DNA of 64,000 bases from Drosophila persimilis (GCF_003286085.1 NW_020825288.1:558001-622000); one strand, 5' to 3'. Shown: positions 1 to 11,730, counted from the first letter of the stretch. Notes: generated by a model not told the origin, from the sequence alone. Numbers and translations: made by a program.

Positions 1-3000
1 AGGAATGTCGTAGCAGATCTGGATTTGGATCGGGCTCGGATTCTGCATCGCATTGAAAAGCACTTATCGCTTCTCCATCCTCCATCCTGGCAACTCCTTC
101 TCTGACAGCTGAAATTAAATCAGCGCTGATTCCAGTTGGGACTTTAAATGAGACTGCCGCAGCCATCTCCCCATCCGAACTAAAACTCCATCAGAAATCC
201 AGCAATCCAGCAAACCCTTCCACAAGTACAGTCAGTCCTGGCACATGGCTCCTGTCGGACTGCTAAGCCCTGTGGCAACTCGGGAGATTAACTCAAATTT
301 GTGGCGGCACAATAAATTTCACGGCGCGGCATTAAAAATTAAGCGCCGCCATAGCAGGACGAAAGACAGTTGACTTTTTTGCTGGAATCTCTTCTGCACC
401 AGGAGGCATGCTTCAGCTAATTACACTGAGCAGCATGAATTCGATGAATCCACCTAGAGAAATCTCTGAGCTCTATTCTGGAACTCTGGAATTATCTCTG
501 GAAACCCTTGCAGGACAGTGTGACTCTCGCTCGTGCCTCCTTCGCGCTGGATTCCTTTCGCCCCAATAAATTTCACCTGAGTCGGCGTTGTCACGCCTCT
601 GCATATGTCTCTGCCCGAACCATCCTTCGTTGCCTCCTTAATTTATGTGAGCGAAAGTATCTATGCATCTACCTACACTACCGACTCGTGTATGTGTGTC
701 TGTGTGTGGGCTTTGGAAACTTGCAGGTTGTCTGGTCTGGAATTTGTACAGTTGAGAATGAGATTCAAAGGAGCGCAGCCATGGGCTTAGTGCGGACTAA
801 CATTTTCCCGAACATTTCAGACCGGAAGAAACGAAAGTACGGATTCCCACGACAGGGGAGAGGGGATGCATGAGCACGGGATGGGGGAAGTCGAATAAAA
901 AATCCATTTGCAGGCGCCGCGTTCTCCCTTTCCCTTTCTCTAGCTTCCTCTTTTTTTTGTTTTTGGGGTAAATGTGGCTATTTTTTGCTCATATTTCAGA
1001 GGGAATGGAATTACAAAACAAATTACAGAATCCAAAATACAAAATAAGAGGCATATTTCTCACTTTTATGATGTTTACTGGACACGCCCCCTGAAAGAAC
1101 CCTGCTTCGGGTGACCTTTCACCCTTATTAGAGCAGCGGGACAGCGCCGCCTTGTTCTCTGCGATGTATTTTTTTTGTTTTTTAATTTTGAATTTTGAAT
1201 TTCGAATGGAAATTTACATAATTTATGGGCAGCAACAAAAGTCGCACACAGATACGGGATCCTGCAGAAGGAGTCGCGGGAGTGTCCGTAGCATATGCCA
1301 GGACCACATTTTTTTCATTAAAAATATGTTTATAATTTACGATTTTTTAAACCACGCGACAACAAATGAGGCGCAAATTATTTTCGGCTCATTCCGAGCT
1401 GGTTTGCTCCTTGATTCGGTCAGAGTCGCGCCTCATTAAGAGCTCATTAAAGTCCCGAGACTCGAGACCCAGAGGAGAGAGCCGCGCCAGTTATTCCTGA
1501 GCATTTTAACACGTTTTTAATTTTAATGCATTTTATGGCCCCCCCTTAACGATGTCTTAACTTCAGATTCCCCTCCCCGCCCCCTGCGCGTCATTGGATG
1601 CTCTCGCGGGCTGACTTTCACTTGTTGACTGTCGCTCCTGCTCCGCGACATCCTCGTCAACGTCACCGCACATCAGGACATCAGCACGTCAAACTTCATT
1701 AGGAAGGGAAAGTGGAAAGTGGCAAGGATGTTGCAGGGGGTGAGGGTTGGTTGCTGCTGCTGCTGTGGTTCGTTCATTGTTTTTATGGTTTGCGCTAATT
1801 AGTTACGAAGTCATAGAATTTTACAGGCATTGCTCTCGAGGACTGACAGAGAAGTTATTGTCTGTTGCCCGTAATCCGCCCCTGGTCTGACGCTGAAGCA
1901 GTCATCATTTGTGGTTTCCGCCGTCTGCAGAGAGAAGGAAAGGAATAAGTTTATTCCAACAATTTGTGTAAGCTCGTGCCACAAATTAATCAGAAGGAAA
2001 CCAACGCCAGATGAGTGACCACTTGACCAGGCCTGCAGACGGAGTATAAATCTCTGGATCGCCACGAATCCCAGCCAGAGCCCAGAATGCAGCCAATTAC
2101 AGGGAAACCCATTTGACAAAGTGGTAGACCAGGATCCAAGATGAGCCCAGCTCCGACTAAGATGTTGGGCGAGTCCATAAATTTGCGGGCGACACGGACA
2201 TAATTATGCAGACAGGCGGCCTTAAGGGGTTACCGAAAGGGGAAGACACATCCCCAGATCCCTGGGATTTTAAATTAAAATAAGTAGAAACGATATTACG
2301 ACTATGGGATACCGGCTAATCGGGAATGTAAACCAAATTTTCAGCTGTAGCTCCTCGTCTGGTACATTTATACCATCACGATAATACTTGCTGGTGATCA
2401 TACAGACAGACTTACATTTTCACGTATAGAATATACCCTTTCTACTTTAAGAGTACCGGGTATAAGTACCACGCCCCGCTGTTATAAATCAAAGTCAGTG
2501 GGCTTTGTATTGGATTTGGCGAAAGGAATTTGTAGACATTAAGAAAGTCCAGCTTCAACTTCAACATTAACTCCTTCTCCCAATCGTAGTCCTGTCTTCC
2601 TGTTGCTTTCCTGCTGTGGATTGGGGGCGTTCAGGCATTTGAATAAAGTTGGACCTTGTTTGGGGAAAGTGTCGCTGACATGTTAAGACTTCTCCCAGAT
2701 TTATAGCCCTGGCCGAGAAACGGAAGGACCAAGGAAGCTGGAAGGAGGAGTGACAGTTGGAGGTGGAAGCCAATTTAAAAATTGAATTCCAAATCCTCCT
2801 GCTCCTGCTGTCGGCTAATCATGCATCGGATTGGTTCGGTTCGACACATGTGTGCGGTTGTTAGATCTCTTATCGTGGCAAAATTTTGACACATGCCACA
2901 CCAAATTCCATTCTCCATTGTCAATCTCTCAAGCACTCTCCGGCACTCTCCGAGGGGCCTAATGCGATTATTTGCTGTGTTTTTGCCCCAAATTCCGCAA

Positions 3001-5931
3001 AGCAAAGCAAAGGCAAAGCCATTTGCCAGCAGCTCTGATTAAATTGGATTGTAGATGCTCATAACTGTCACACATGGCCCCGTGGAGTGTCAACACCACC
3101 AAACCACCCAAAAAACAAGGAACAAAAACATGAAAACAAAAAAGGAAAAGTGAAAAGGAGAAAGGTTAGAAAGGACTAGCCGATGAATGGAATACCCTTG
3201 CAACACTAGGTCTTCTATTCTAGAGTTTGGATTTACACCAAATGTTACCTCAATCTCAGCCATTAAGAATCAAAGGATTTCCCATCCCATCTCATCCGCT
3301 GCTGCATGGCAAAGCAATAGTCGCCCTTCGGACAGGGTATTTAACAAAATTCAGCATAGTTTTTCAATAAACCCATCAAAAGGTACGAGCGCTGATGCTC
3401 TTGAGCCCTCACCCCTGGCATTGTCCTGCCAATATCCCCGACCCTGTGCCCGTGCCCCTGAGGATGTCCTCCAGGCAACTCATCGTAAACGCAATTTGAT
3501 TTATGGACAATGTGGAAATTGAAAATTGTCGCATGGTCACTTTAATTTCTGAGTTATGCGACTTTAAACCGAGTTGAGGGATGGCCCCGGCCCCGGCCCC
3601 GGTCGCTGATGAGGCAGGAAGTGAATTATGCCATGCTTCGTTGTGAGGTTATGTAGCGATGACACACGGTACACGGTCCACGTTACACGGTACAGTCGCC
3701 GCACAGAGCTGTATCCTGAAGAAACTGTACTTGTTGACCGCCCCGGCCTCCGCCTTGCTGCCTTCGATTTTGTTGCGTGTGAAAGGAGGAAATGGCACGC
3801 GTCGCTTGTTAGTCGCTCGCTGTTGCAAGTTAAAGAGCAATCGGGGCGGACCTGGGCGGGGCAGCAACAACCCTCATTGTCTCAGCTCGTCCTCGTCCTG
3901 GTACCGGATCAGGGTGGGGGTGGGGTTGGAGGTGGAGTTGTGCTTGATGTTTGCCTGTTTGCTGCTAGTCGCTGAAGTGCCTCGACGGTTTAGTGTCGGC
4001 TTACAGTTTTGACATTTGTCCGATCGGTGCGGCGAGAGGCTGATTGCAGATGAGTATCGTCGAAAGCGGATGATGGATGCATTCTCCTCCTCCTCCTCTC
4101 CGCTGAAGTGTGAAATATGCCATCAACTTGTCCACTGTCCACTACGCCTTCTCGGGAGTCCAGTTCTCGATATGGAAGGACATTCCACGCATCGCTCGTT
4201 CCCGAGAATGTTAACCCTTTTGTTGACCCTTGGGGCCGCTTGACAAAGTTTCACTTATTTGGCAATTATTGGAAATATTTTCCAGTTTTAATTGAAAAAC
4301 TGAAACCGAAGCTGGCCCTCCCGCTGGATACCCTTCTGGTCTGGGCCACTTTCATGCATGCCTGCACCTGCTGCTGCTCCTGTTGCTGCTTCTGTTGGTC
4401 CACAATTAAAATTGCTCATAGCCCCAGCCCCTGTCGTAGGTCCATTGGAAAAGTTTTCATGGTTATCACTTTGTGCCGGCTCCAAGGGGAGGAGGTTTTA
4501 TTTTTCATGGCTTTTCAATTTTAATTGAAATTTATGCCCATCTCTCAAAGGGTTTGTCCGCACCAAGTGGGCTCACCAGCCAGCCCCCTCTGGCCAACAC
4601 TCCTCCAGCCACGTGTTCGCCAAAAAAGAAGTGTGGCAAATTGTTGAAAATTTCAAAATTTACATGTACAATCGCCTGGAGCGATCCTGGAAGGGGTGAA
4701 GCAGAGGTGGAGCAGGGCGGAGTCCTGTGATTTACAGCCCGCACTTTGGTAATTTACGAGCCGCAGCACTTGAAACAGAAACAAAAACAGAACCCAGCAG
4801 AACCGAACCACACCGAAACACGGAAAGTGCATGCAAAACATTTTGTTATTTTGTTGTTGCGGCGCCATTTTATTGCCATTCGGTTTGTTCATGTGTAAAA
4901 TTTGAAATTGTTGTAAATAATTACCCTAATGGCTGCATGCCCCCCCCATTCAATCGTACGTCTCCCAGTCTCATAGTCTCCCTTCTGTGTCCTGTATCCC
5001 GTGTCCCGTGTCCGATGTCCTCGTGGACCAGTTGCCACTTCTTTTTCTTGTACAGTTAATTTGTGAGCCGAGCCGAGCCGGCAGCGTCGCCATTTGTAAT
5101 TAAGCCTAAACCGTTAATATTTCAGCCAGATAAGAGCAACTGCACCCTATCCTGTCCCCGTTCCCCATACCCCCTCTCCCAGTCAGAGCCATTCCCATCC
5201 CAAAGATAGCCATAAATTCTGAACCAAAAGTTGGTCCTTCGGAACAGGATCAGCGCCAAATTGTTGGGGAAACATTTTACGGTTCGGCGAGAGCGAATCT
5301 CTCCCATGGTCCATGGTCGGGTGTTAATTTCCAGCCAGATTTTTTCTTATCACAGCCCCAAACGAAAGTGAAAATTCACTTTCCCTCTGCTTCTGTTTTG
5401 CCAAGAATTTAATTAGCATACCGAATCGTTAACAAGATTGGAAAGCCCCTGAGTTATGTTATGCACAAGTTTCGCATGGAAATCTGGATTGGAGAGGGGA
5501 AGGACCTCTTCTTCGGGGTTGCCGAAATTGTAATTAAGAAATGTGCCTCTCGACCTGCAGAAAAGTGCTTGCTAGTCAACAGAAAATGGGGAACGGAAGA
5601 GGGAACTGAATCACAATAGAGAAGTACATAAATCATTATAATTCAAGTAAACAACACCCTATATACGAATACAAACGCTGTTTACAATTGTGTTTCTTAC
5701 AATTTAGCTTTATTTGTAATGGTTACCCTAGCCGGCTTCCGATGGTTCTTCTGAAACTCTGAAAGAGTTCATAGAAAACTATATGGATCTGCCATATAAC
5801 CATATAATGGCCATAATCATCCTTAACAGTACGATTATGTATACTGAGGATCTCTTGGATCGCAAAGAAGTTAAGGCTAAATCTAAATTAAGTTAAGCTA
5901 CGACTATTATCCAAAGCGAGTGAGTCCGATG
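1..5931. other. gene-poor intergenic DNA
   Basis: I see no convincing gene here on either strand. The open frames are short, overlap each other on both strands and lack recognisable protein character or paired splice sites. Minor structure is present: a GC-rich repeat of CCGGCC units near 3580-3602, a short run of ACACGG-like repeats near 3662-3695, and homopolymer runs such as that near 950-960. It may hold enhancers for neighbouring genes, but nothing in the bases proves it. Confidence 0.6.
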
Positions 5932-6161
5932 CTAGCCAATGTGGATATCTAAAAAGTAGAAGGAATAGAACGATATGTTAGCTTGTTGGCTTGGCACAAC
6001 ATACGACACAACTTACTATTATGATGGATGTTAATGTTAATTTTGGGAATCCTTATTTTCGGTTTGGCTCTGCCTTTCGGCTTGGGGGCCGCGAAGGCAT
6101 CGCCAGAGCAGAGGACCAGGAACGCCAACAACAGAAGCCACCCGAACCTGAAGTATTTCAT
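5932..6161 (-). CDS. small secreted cationic peptide, antimicrobial-like (predicted)
   Basis: Two exons, 6161-6017 and 5948-5932, join across a 68 nt intron with a perfect GTAAGT donor and a pyrimidine-rich TTTTTAG acceptor, giving 53 residues. Residues 1-24 form a clear signal peptide (MKYFRFGW then a leucine-rich core, ending AFA). The predicted mature part, about 29 residues from APKPKG, has seven Lys/Arg, three His, no acidic residue, four Pro, an alternating IRIPKININI stretch, and ends in Gly, which could donate a C-terminal amide. Without splicing the frame would run to 70 residues and lose this ending. The upstream DNA carries kB-like sites. The family is not recognised; cationic, Pro-containing secreted peptides of this size are often immune effectors, so that role is inference. 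A neuropeptide or seminal peptide is the alternative. Confidence 0.6.
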
Positions 6162-6237
6162 ATTTAGTGCGAATATTTATGGTGCGACTGAGCGCGGCTG
6201 AGAGCTAAACGATTACTGCGGTGTAGCCGATGACCGT

Positions 6238-6309
6238 TCTTAAATAAATCATCGGGCGAAGAGTCGGAATTCCTAAACATTAACCATCTATGTCATTGGG
6301 AATTCTCCC
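6238..6309 (-). promoter_or_regulatory. kB-like sites and TATA-like box upstream of the cationic peptide gene
   Basis: GGGAATTCTC at 6298-6307 fits the insect kB form GGGRNNYYYY, and CGGAATTCCT at 6265-6274 misses it by one base. A TATA-like TTATTTAAG (read on the minus strand) lies at about 6238-6248, roughly 80 bases before the start codon. Sites of this type are bound by Dif, Dorsal and Relish in flies. Two sites so close to a small secreted peptide gene suggest Toll or Imd control, but this is inference from short motifs. Confidence 0.35.
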
Positions 6310-7782
6310 GAATTATATAAAATCACCGAAACGCTGACGATGATAATGATGATGATGATGATGAAATCAATGAGGCTGTTATCTGTTTGGATTTTACCAC
6401 TAGGGCGTGCTTATCAATAGATCCGAAAGTAAACCCCCGAGTGAATGGAATGGAATACCCAGAATACCAGATCTACTCGCCAGAGCTAGCTCAACCCATC
6501 CCATTGACGGGGAGACTCACAGTGACAGCCCCTGCACTCGAGTGTCGACTACTCGAACATAAACATGCATAAATTGCATTATAAGCGACCCAAACAAAGC
6601 ATTAACCCCCTCCCGGCGATCGCCACCCCTCCCACTGCCCGAGCAGCCATAACTATTCATTATCGACACATAAACGACCCTGCGACCCTCTCCCGGGCCA
6701 AGGGCAGGGCAGGGCACTCATAACTTCAAATTTTTATTAAATAAACAGAACAAAGCAATGGCCGGAAAATGTCCCATACCCGTACTCGCACTCGTACTGG
6801 TAAAGAGGGGAGGACACAGGACCTAGGACATATGCACGAGCATCCTTCTGACCCACTAAATTGGGAATATGCGAATTGCATGGCTGGAAAGAACCCTTTC
6901 TATCCTAGAGCCCATCCCTCGAGCATCTCCGTCTCCAGCACATCCTGCGTAATTCAATATTTGACTATATGAGATTTATGGCCACAGGGTCTAGCGACTT
7001 CCGCTGGGCTGGTAACGTCCTCGTCCTAGTCGTTCTAGTCGTCTTCGTCGTTTTATTTGTATAAAGTATAATTTTTGATTTAGTGCGATTTGTGTCAACG
7101 GTTCGAGCTACGCGCCGCGGAGCGCCGCACGCGCTACGGGTGGCAAAGGGTTGAGAGCAATAGTTTCGCAATATCCGAAAAGTGAAAGTTTGCTTCGCTT
7201 TGTTTGCCTTGGATGCGATGGTGCGGATATGAGACCGCATGCTGATTGTCATTCAGGATTGTGGAGGGAGTACTTACACCACTCCATTCTCCTGCCAGGC
7301 GGAAGCGGATGTTATGCCAGCGGAATGCGCATAAAAGTTTATTATTATGCCCGAAATTTGGTGGAAATTGAAGAGAACTGCCAGTGCAGATGACAACAAA
7401 TTACTTTGTTTGGCTTTGGCGAATACGCGAGGGAATTAGCGGAGACGCCTCGCGGCAATGGCAGCTGGGGTCTTCAACGGGGATGGGGTTGCTGGGGCAC
7501 ACAGGTACACAGGATGCAGACGCCAGTGCCACCCGATAAGGCGCGAAACGGCTTGGCAAGGGAGAAGCAATTTCCCGCGAAAAATTTGCATAGCTCGTGG
7601 GAGCGAACAATCGCAACTAATCAAAGGGTTGCGTTGCCGCACGGCCGGAAGCACGAGACATGCGAATTTATTACAGGTTGCATCAAATTTAATTTTCATT
7701 CGGAGCGTGTGCGGAAACTGCCGATGAACCGGCCCGCCGTGGAGATTGACTTACCCAGTCAGGCGCGTAATGAGGTGAGGTG
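6310..7782. other. intergenic DNA, no gene seen
   Basis: A (GAT) microsatellite lies at about 6341-6365. The segment near 7020-7140 is locally CG-rich with GTCGTT-like repeats and gives a minus-strand open frame rich in Thr/Arg/Lys that has no domain character. No RNA gene was recognised. Confidence 0.5.
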
Positions 7783-8198
7783 TCAGCGTTGCTTCATCTC
7801 CTCGATCTGCTTGAGCAGCAGCTGCAATCGATCCTTCATCAGCGGCTGGCCGCGTTGGGTGCGCTTGCTGATGGCCTTGGTCTTTTCGAGGCGCTGCTTC
7901 TTGTAGGCCTTAATGCGAGCCTCCTTTTCAGCCCGCACCTGTTGGCGCTCAGCCTCGGCTTTGGATGCCTTCTGCTGTCGGATCATTTGGCGGATCTCGG
8001 GCTTGTTTGGTTTATCCTGAAATGCAGTGCGGAATGTGTGAGAGACGGGCGGCATAGCATTTTGCTTATACATACTGTTTTCGGCTTCGCCTTGTGCTTC
8101 TGCTTAAAGTTTGGCTTCTGCCATTGCGTGGCCTTGGCCTTGCTGTGCGTTGGCTTTTTATTGGGTTTTCCCTGCGGCTTTTGTGTTTTCGGCTTCAT
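7783..8198 (-). CDS. rRNA-processing protein of the TAP26/CCDC59 (Fyv7-like) type
   Basis: Exon 1 (8198-8076) and exon 2 (8016-7783) are separated by a 59 nt intron (GTATGT donor, TTTCAG acceptor), giving 118 residues. The protein is very basic: an N-terminal Lys/Gln/Pro-rich stretch (MKPKTQKPQGKPNKK) is followed by a single long Lys/Arg/Gln/Glu helix likely to form a coiled coil and ending LLKQIEEMKQR. The arrangement (short basic tail, then a RQQKASKAEAERQQ helix) is what I expect of the CCDC59/TAP26 family, nucleolar proteins linked to small-subunit rRNA processing. The assignment rests on composition and size, so it is moderate. It is head-to-head with mRpS18C, about 450 bases apart, and both probably share a bidirectional housekeeping promoter that contains the dispersed repeat. 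Confidence 0.7.
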
Positions 8199-8269
8199 CT
8201 TATTCCACTTTTTTTTATAAACAAACGAAAAACGTGCTTAAACAGCTGTTGCAACAGCAACACTAGTCT

Positions 8270-8630
8270 CTGTGTCGAATGTATGTAGATGTGTAGTTAC
8301 GGTGTAAATTACTGATACATCGGACTTTTCTCTTACGTTTTATTTGTTTTGACCTATTTCGCTAAAACCTTTTTTTAGACAAGATCCGATAAAAGCAAGT
8401 GTTTAAAATAAACCAGACAATTAGAAAATAGGTTCATTAATTGAATAAAATTATGTGGGCATGGCTAAATGTTCTATATAACTAATAATATTCCACGGAA
8501 TATCAAAATCGAGGAATATGTATAATAGAACTTGAATTCGTCAGTATTTTTACTGTATATGTTTAAAATGAGACGGTATATTTTGGCATATTTTTGACGG
8601 TCAGACCGTATATTTTCCGCGATTACAGCT
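8270..8630 (+). repeat. dispersed promoter-associated repeat, copy A
   Basis: This shares long stretches with copies at 13.7, 43.6 and 50.4-50.9 kb. Landmarks in order are a TGTAGATGTGTAGTTAC block, AGCAAGTG then TAAACCAG, TCATTAATTGAATAAAATTA, GTGGGCATGGCTAAATGTT, ATTCCACGGAATATC, GAACTTGAATTCGTCAG, then GTATATTT-type units. GTCAGTATTTTT at its distal end fits core-promoter Motif 6. The repeat ends about 20 bases before the mRpS18C start codon, so that gene's transcription start probably lies within it. No coding capacity or clear terminal inverted repeat was seen. Confidence 0.7.
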
Positions 8631-8644
8631 CTACAACGTTGAAA

Positions 8645-9140
8645 ATGTTAAAAATAACTAAATTCATTGCACAAAATGGCAAGTATATTGTCTAATTATT
8701 TGGGAAACGTCTAATCCAACCTTCGCCCACTAGCTACTGTTGTCAATTTAGCTGGCAGCCGTTTGGCCCGGCCTGCAACGCGCTTTTATGCCCAGGCCGG
8801 CATTGCGGAAGGCAAAACCACAACACGAGACTCGGATGAACCGATTGACATAACGAATCCCTTCGAGAAGGACCCTCAGCAGTGCATACTGTGCAAGAAC
8901 AACATCACCCCGCACTACAAGAATGTTCGGCTGCTGTCACAGTTCCAGTCGTCGTACACGGGACGCATCTACGGACGCCACATAACCGGGTTATGCAAGC
9001 AGAAGCAGGAGGATGTTGAGCGGGCCATTCTTCGGGCACAGCAGTGTCTGCTGATGCCGGGGTACCACAAGGACCTGGACTTCCTGCAGGACCCAAAGCT
9101 CTTCGATCCGGAGAGGCCCGTGCGGCCCCATAAATACTAG
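8645..9140 (+). CDS. mRpS18C: mitochondrial small-subunit ribosomal protein bS18m (mRpS18C)
   Basis: The body carries the S18 signature: CILCKNNI, YKNVRLLSQFQSSYTGRIYG, RHITGLC, and a C-terminal MPGYHKDLDFLQDPKLF block as in human MRPS18C. The paired cysteines match family members that bind zinc or an iron-sulfur cluster. A first exon at 8645-8678 encodes MLKITKFIAQN and joins at 8734 across a 55 nt intron, giving 146 residues. The only donor that keeps the frame is GCAAGT, so this is a GC-AG intron. The N-terminus is basic and hydrophobic, consistent with a mitochondrial presequence. The 3' end is convergent with the next gene, with 78 bases between the stops. Confidence 0.9.
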
Positions 9141-9218
9141 TTTGCACTTAAGTTTTGTTCACAATCTGTTTTTATTGCGGAGTAATACATTTTGCCACCG
9201 TGAAGCATTGTCCGAGTG

Positions 9219-9899
9219 TCAGTCCTCCTCCAGGTACCGCAGCATCTCGAGAGGAATACCTAGTTGTATCAACACGGCCTTCTTTGTCGGCCGGGGATCG
9301 ACCATGGCCTGCAGGTCGTTCATAGTAGCTATGAATCCCCGCCGCCAGGTCTCGATGTCTGCCTGCAGCTCGGCGATTCTGCTGTCCTGTGGTTCTACTT
9401 TATCATCCTCCTCTTCCATTTGCTCTTTGTCCACTACTTCTTCATCCTCCTCTTCCATTTGCTCTTTGTCTTCCACTATCTTGGCTCTTTCATCATCCTC
9501 TTCCAGTCGGTCCTTGTCTTCTACTATCTTGCCCCTTTCATCCTCTTGCAACTTGCTGGCCACTGTACGTTCCGCTTTCTTTGCTTGTGGTTTTTTTTCT
9601 TTTTCTCTTGGAGTGGACTCCTTCTCGCTGGTCTTCTCCTTAAGTTGGCTTGCGGCTGCGAACTCCAGCCGCTTCTTGGTCAGCTCCGTACGGATGCGGG
9701 ACAATCCGATGCGTTTGCGACTGTTTGTGGACAGCGGAAGGGCGCGAGGAGTGTCTTGTTCTGTCCGATCTGTAGGTGTAGTGGTTCCCAATTCCTCCCG
9801 CTGCAGCCGCAACAAAGGCGTGGTGTGGCACGCCCGTCTCATCAGACCAAGCCGTGGTCTCCGCGCCGACTGCGGGGTTCCATTCGCTGCCTCTTCCAT
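9219..9899 (-). CDS. Sfr1/Mei5-like recombination mediator subunit (tentative)
   Basis: Single exon, 226 residues, starting at the ATG at 9899. Residues 1-70 are basic and Ser/Thr-rich. The middle (about 80-180) is highly charged and contains near-repeats around KIVEDKEQMEEED, probably coiled coil. The C-terminus (RIAELQADIETWRRGF, then DLQAM, IQLGIPLEMLRY) resembles the conserved end of SFR1, in which a helix with a Trp is followed by a motif like LLDxxGLDxxLLxY. SFR1 with SWI5 stimulates Rad51 strand exchange, so a nuclear recombination-repair role is plausible. The N-terminal half has no recognisable domain. The call depends on the C-terminal 45 residues and could be wrong. Confidence 0.6.
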   Translation of the reverse strand: MEEAANGTPQSARRPRLGLMRRACHTTPLLRLQREELGTTTPTDRTEQDTPRALPLSTNSRKRIGLSRIRTELTKKRLEFAAASQLKEKTSEKESTPREKEKKPQAKKAERTVASKLQEDERGKIVEDKDRLEEDDERAKIVEDKEQMEEEDEEVVDKEQMEEEDDKVEPQDSRIAELQADIETWRRGFIATMNDLQAMVDPRPTKKAVLIQLGIPLEMLRYLEED

Positions 9900-10128
9900 T
9901 CAAAATCCGCAAAATACATGCGAAATGGATTCAAATTGAATTGTTTACAAATTTTATAAAAACGAGGGGCTGCCAGACTGCCTGCAAAACTAGTTCCAAG
10001 AACAAACACTGCCATGGCGCCACTGAGTCTTGTAAATTCAACACTAGAGATCGTTTGTGACAATAAAAATTAATAATTTTTTTTTTTTTTTATTACTGAG
10101 TTGCCGGTGGTCGCGCAAGTAATTCCAT

Positions 10129-10741
10129 TTATAATACAGGCATATCCGGCAATTTCAGCTCAAATCGTGCCGATGGAGATGCCGGCCCAGCCGAAACATT
10201 TCCGGGTTTGATTCCATGTGATTCCGGCTCAGAACGTGTCAATGTCTGTGACGTCCACCTTTCTCGCTTCCAACGATCCAATCGCAAATTATTCTTCCTT
10301 TTAAGCTCACACTTGGCTATGTGATTGTACTGGGTTACTTGTGTGGCTGTATAGGGCTTATATTTTTCCTTTTTCGTCGCTCTGACGAGCATGGCGTTTA
10401 TCGCCGAATCGGACTTATTCGCAAGGCGTCCCTTCTTCTCCCGCTTTAATTTGGCGTCCCACACAGAGTTGAAGTAGTGCATTTTCACGCGTACTTTGGT
10501 ACGCAGACACAGGGACTTCACTTCCTCGCTGCTGTACTCGCGCTGCAGATCCTCAGAGGTTATTTTCTGCAACCGCATTACATGTAATGGCCGCTTGCTT
10601 GAGGTGTCTTTTACTTACGGTGGCCGCGTTAAATGCCGCAAACAATTCACGGTCGGTCGTATTTTTCGCCTTTCTCATCAGCTTTTGAGCCTTCTCGGTC
10701 TGAAATTTGTGGAGAGCATAGCTCAGCACTGAGCGTGCCAT
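10129..10741 (-). CDS. unrecognised basic protein, two exons
   Basis: Exon 1 (10741-10619, 41 codons) and exon 2 (10566-10129) join in phase 0 across a 52 nt intron (GTAAGT donor, GTTGCAG acceptor), giving 186 residues. It starts MARSVLSYALHKFQTEKAQK. Lys/Arg are abundant throughout (for example KLKREKKGRLANK and RKNNLRLDRWKRERW) and the last 45 residues are Ser/Pro-rich. I see no signal peptide, membrane segment or zinc-binding pattern. The charge suggests a nucleic-acid or ribosome-associated protein, but I do not recognise the family. It lies upstream of and on the same strand as the Sfr1-like gene, 229 bases from it, in a run of small housekeeping-like genes. Confidence 0.75.
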
Positions 10742-11730
10742 TTTGGCGTTGTTTCTTATCTTGTATTTATTTGCGCCTTACGTTCAATTTCTCAATTTAC
10801 CGCAATTTTAATGCAGCTCTGGATTTGCAACTCTGGGTTCACTCCGTGGCGAAAACATCTCTGTGTACTTGCCATGTAGAGAAATTCGGATGTGCATTTC
10901 AACAGAAATCTTTATCCTATGGAAAGTGTATTAATTGGAACGAGAACAATTAAAAAAGCAGAGAAGATATTCACGGATTTGATGAAAAGGTCTCAAAGAG
11001 TCGTCTTAAAAAATCCCTCTTAGGGTCTTTCGCTTTTTACTTCCTCTTCCTAAATTACCATAATAGGTAGTTGTATTTATATTTTGAATGCATACTGAAT
11101 ATTAGACAGAAAGGTTCAAGAGCCGTGTGGCTTGACAGGATGATGATATTTAAGGTGCTTTAGTTTTTATTGTTTTTTATTCTATATAGTTGGTATGAAT
11201 ATATAAACCACGCGCTGAATATCCTGTCTTTTTAGGGATTGTATAAATGGTCTACAAAAACTATGCGCGCTCTATATGCTAATCTGTTCTATGACTAAAA
11301 GTGACCTGATACTGATACATACTGAAATTGGGAACGCCCGATCGATCCGTGGTGGTGGATGCCGCACCAACTTGAGTGTACACATTTTGGCTTGAATCTG
11401 AATCTCCACTCCACTCCGCTCTCACCACCCCTCCCAAAATCGACTCTGATATGATTATAACTAATCGTAGGTTGAGGCCATGGGGCTAAAGCGATTCACT
11501 TACAACTGAACAATGATGGGCAGACGGCCGGAGAGCATATTGTAACGATTGCCAAAAAGGAAATTATTGCAATTACAGGTCGGAGAAACGGTCGCAGGTT
11601 GCAGGTTGCAGCTGCAGGTCGGAGTTCCTGGATTGGCAACAAAAGCACTTACAAACGAACCTAGATCGAAGCATTAAACTACGGTACGACTACGAAAAGG
11701 GGTCCAAGTCAATGTCCATCCACTACGGTA
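10742..11730. other. intergenic DNA and likely 3' UTR of the UBOX5-type gene
   Basis: No gene is seen. The right part is presumably the trailer of the minus-strand gene that stops at 11731; T-rich stretches near 11160-11185 contain AATAAA-type signals on the minus strand. The left part is the 5' flank of the gene starting at 10741. Confidence 0.45.

Noticed and set aside
508..873. 121-codon plus-strand frame near the left end
   Set aside because: Codon use and composition are not protein-like, and no splice or promoter context supports it.
9142..9959. Plus-strand frames of 231-265 codons rich in Ser, Leu and Phe
   Set aside because: They are antisense shadows of the Sfr1-like gene, and the repetitive look comes from its charged repeats.
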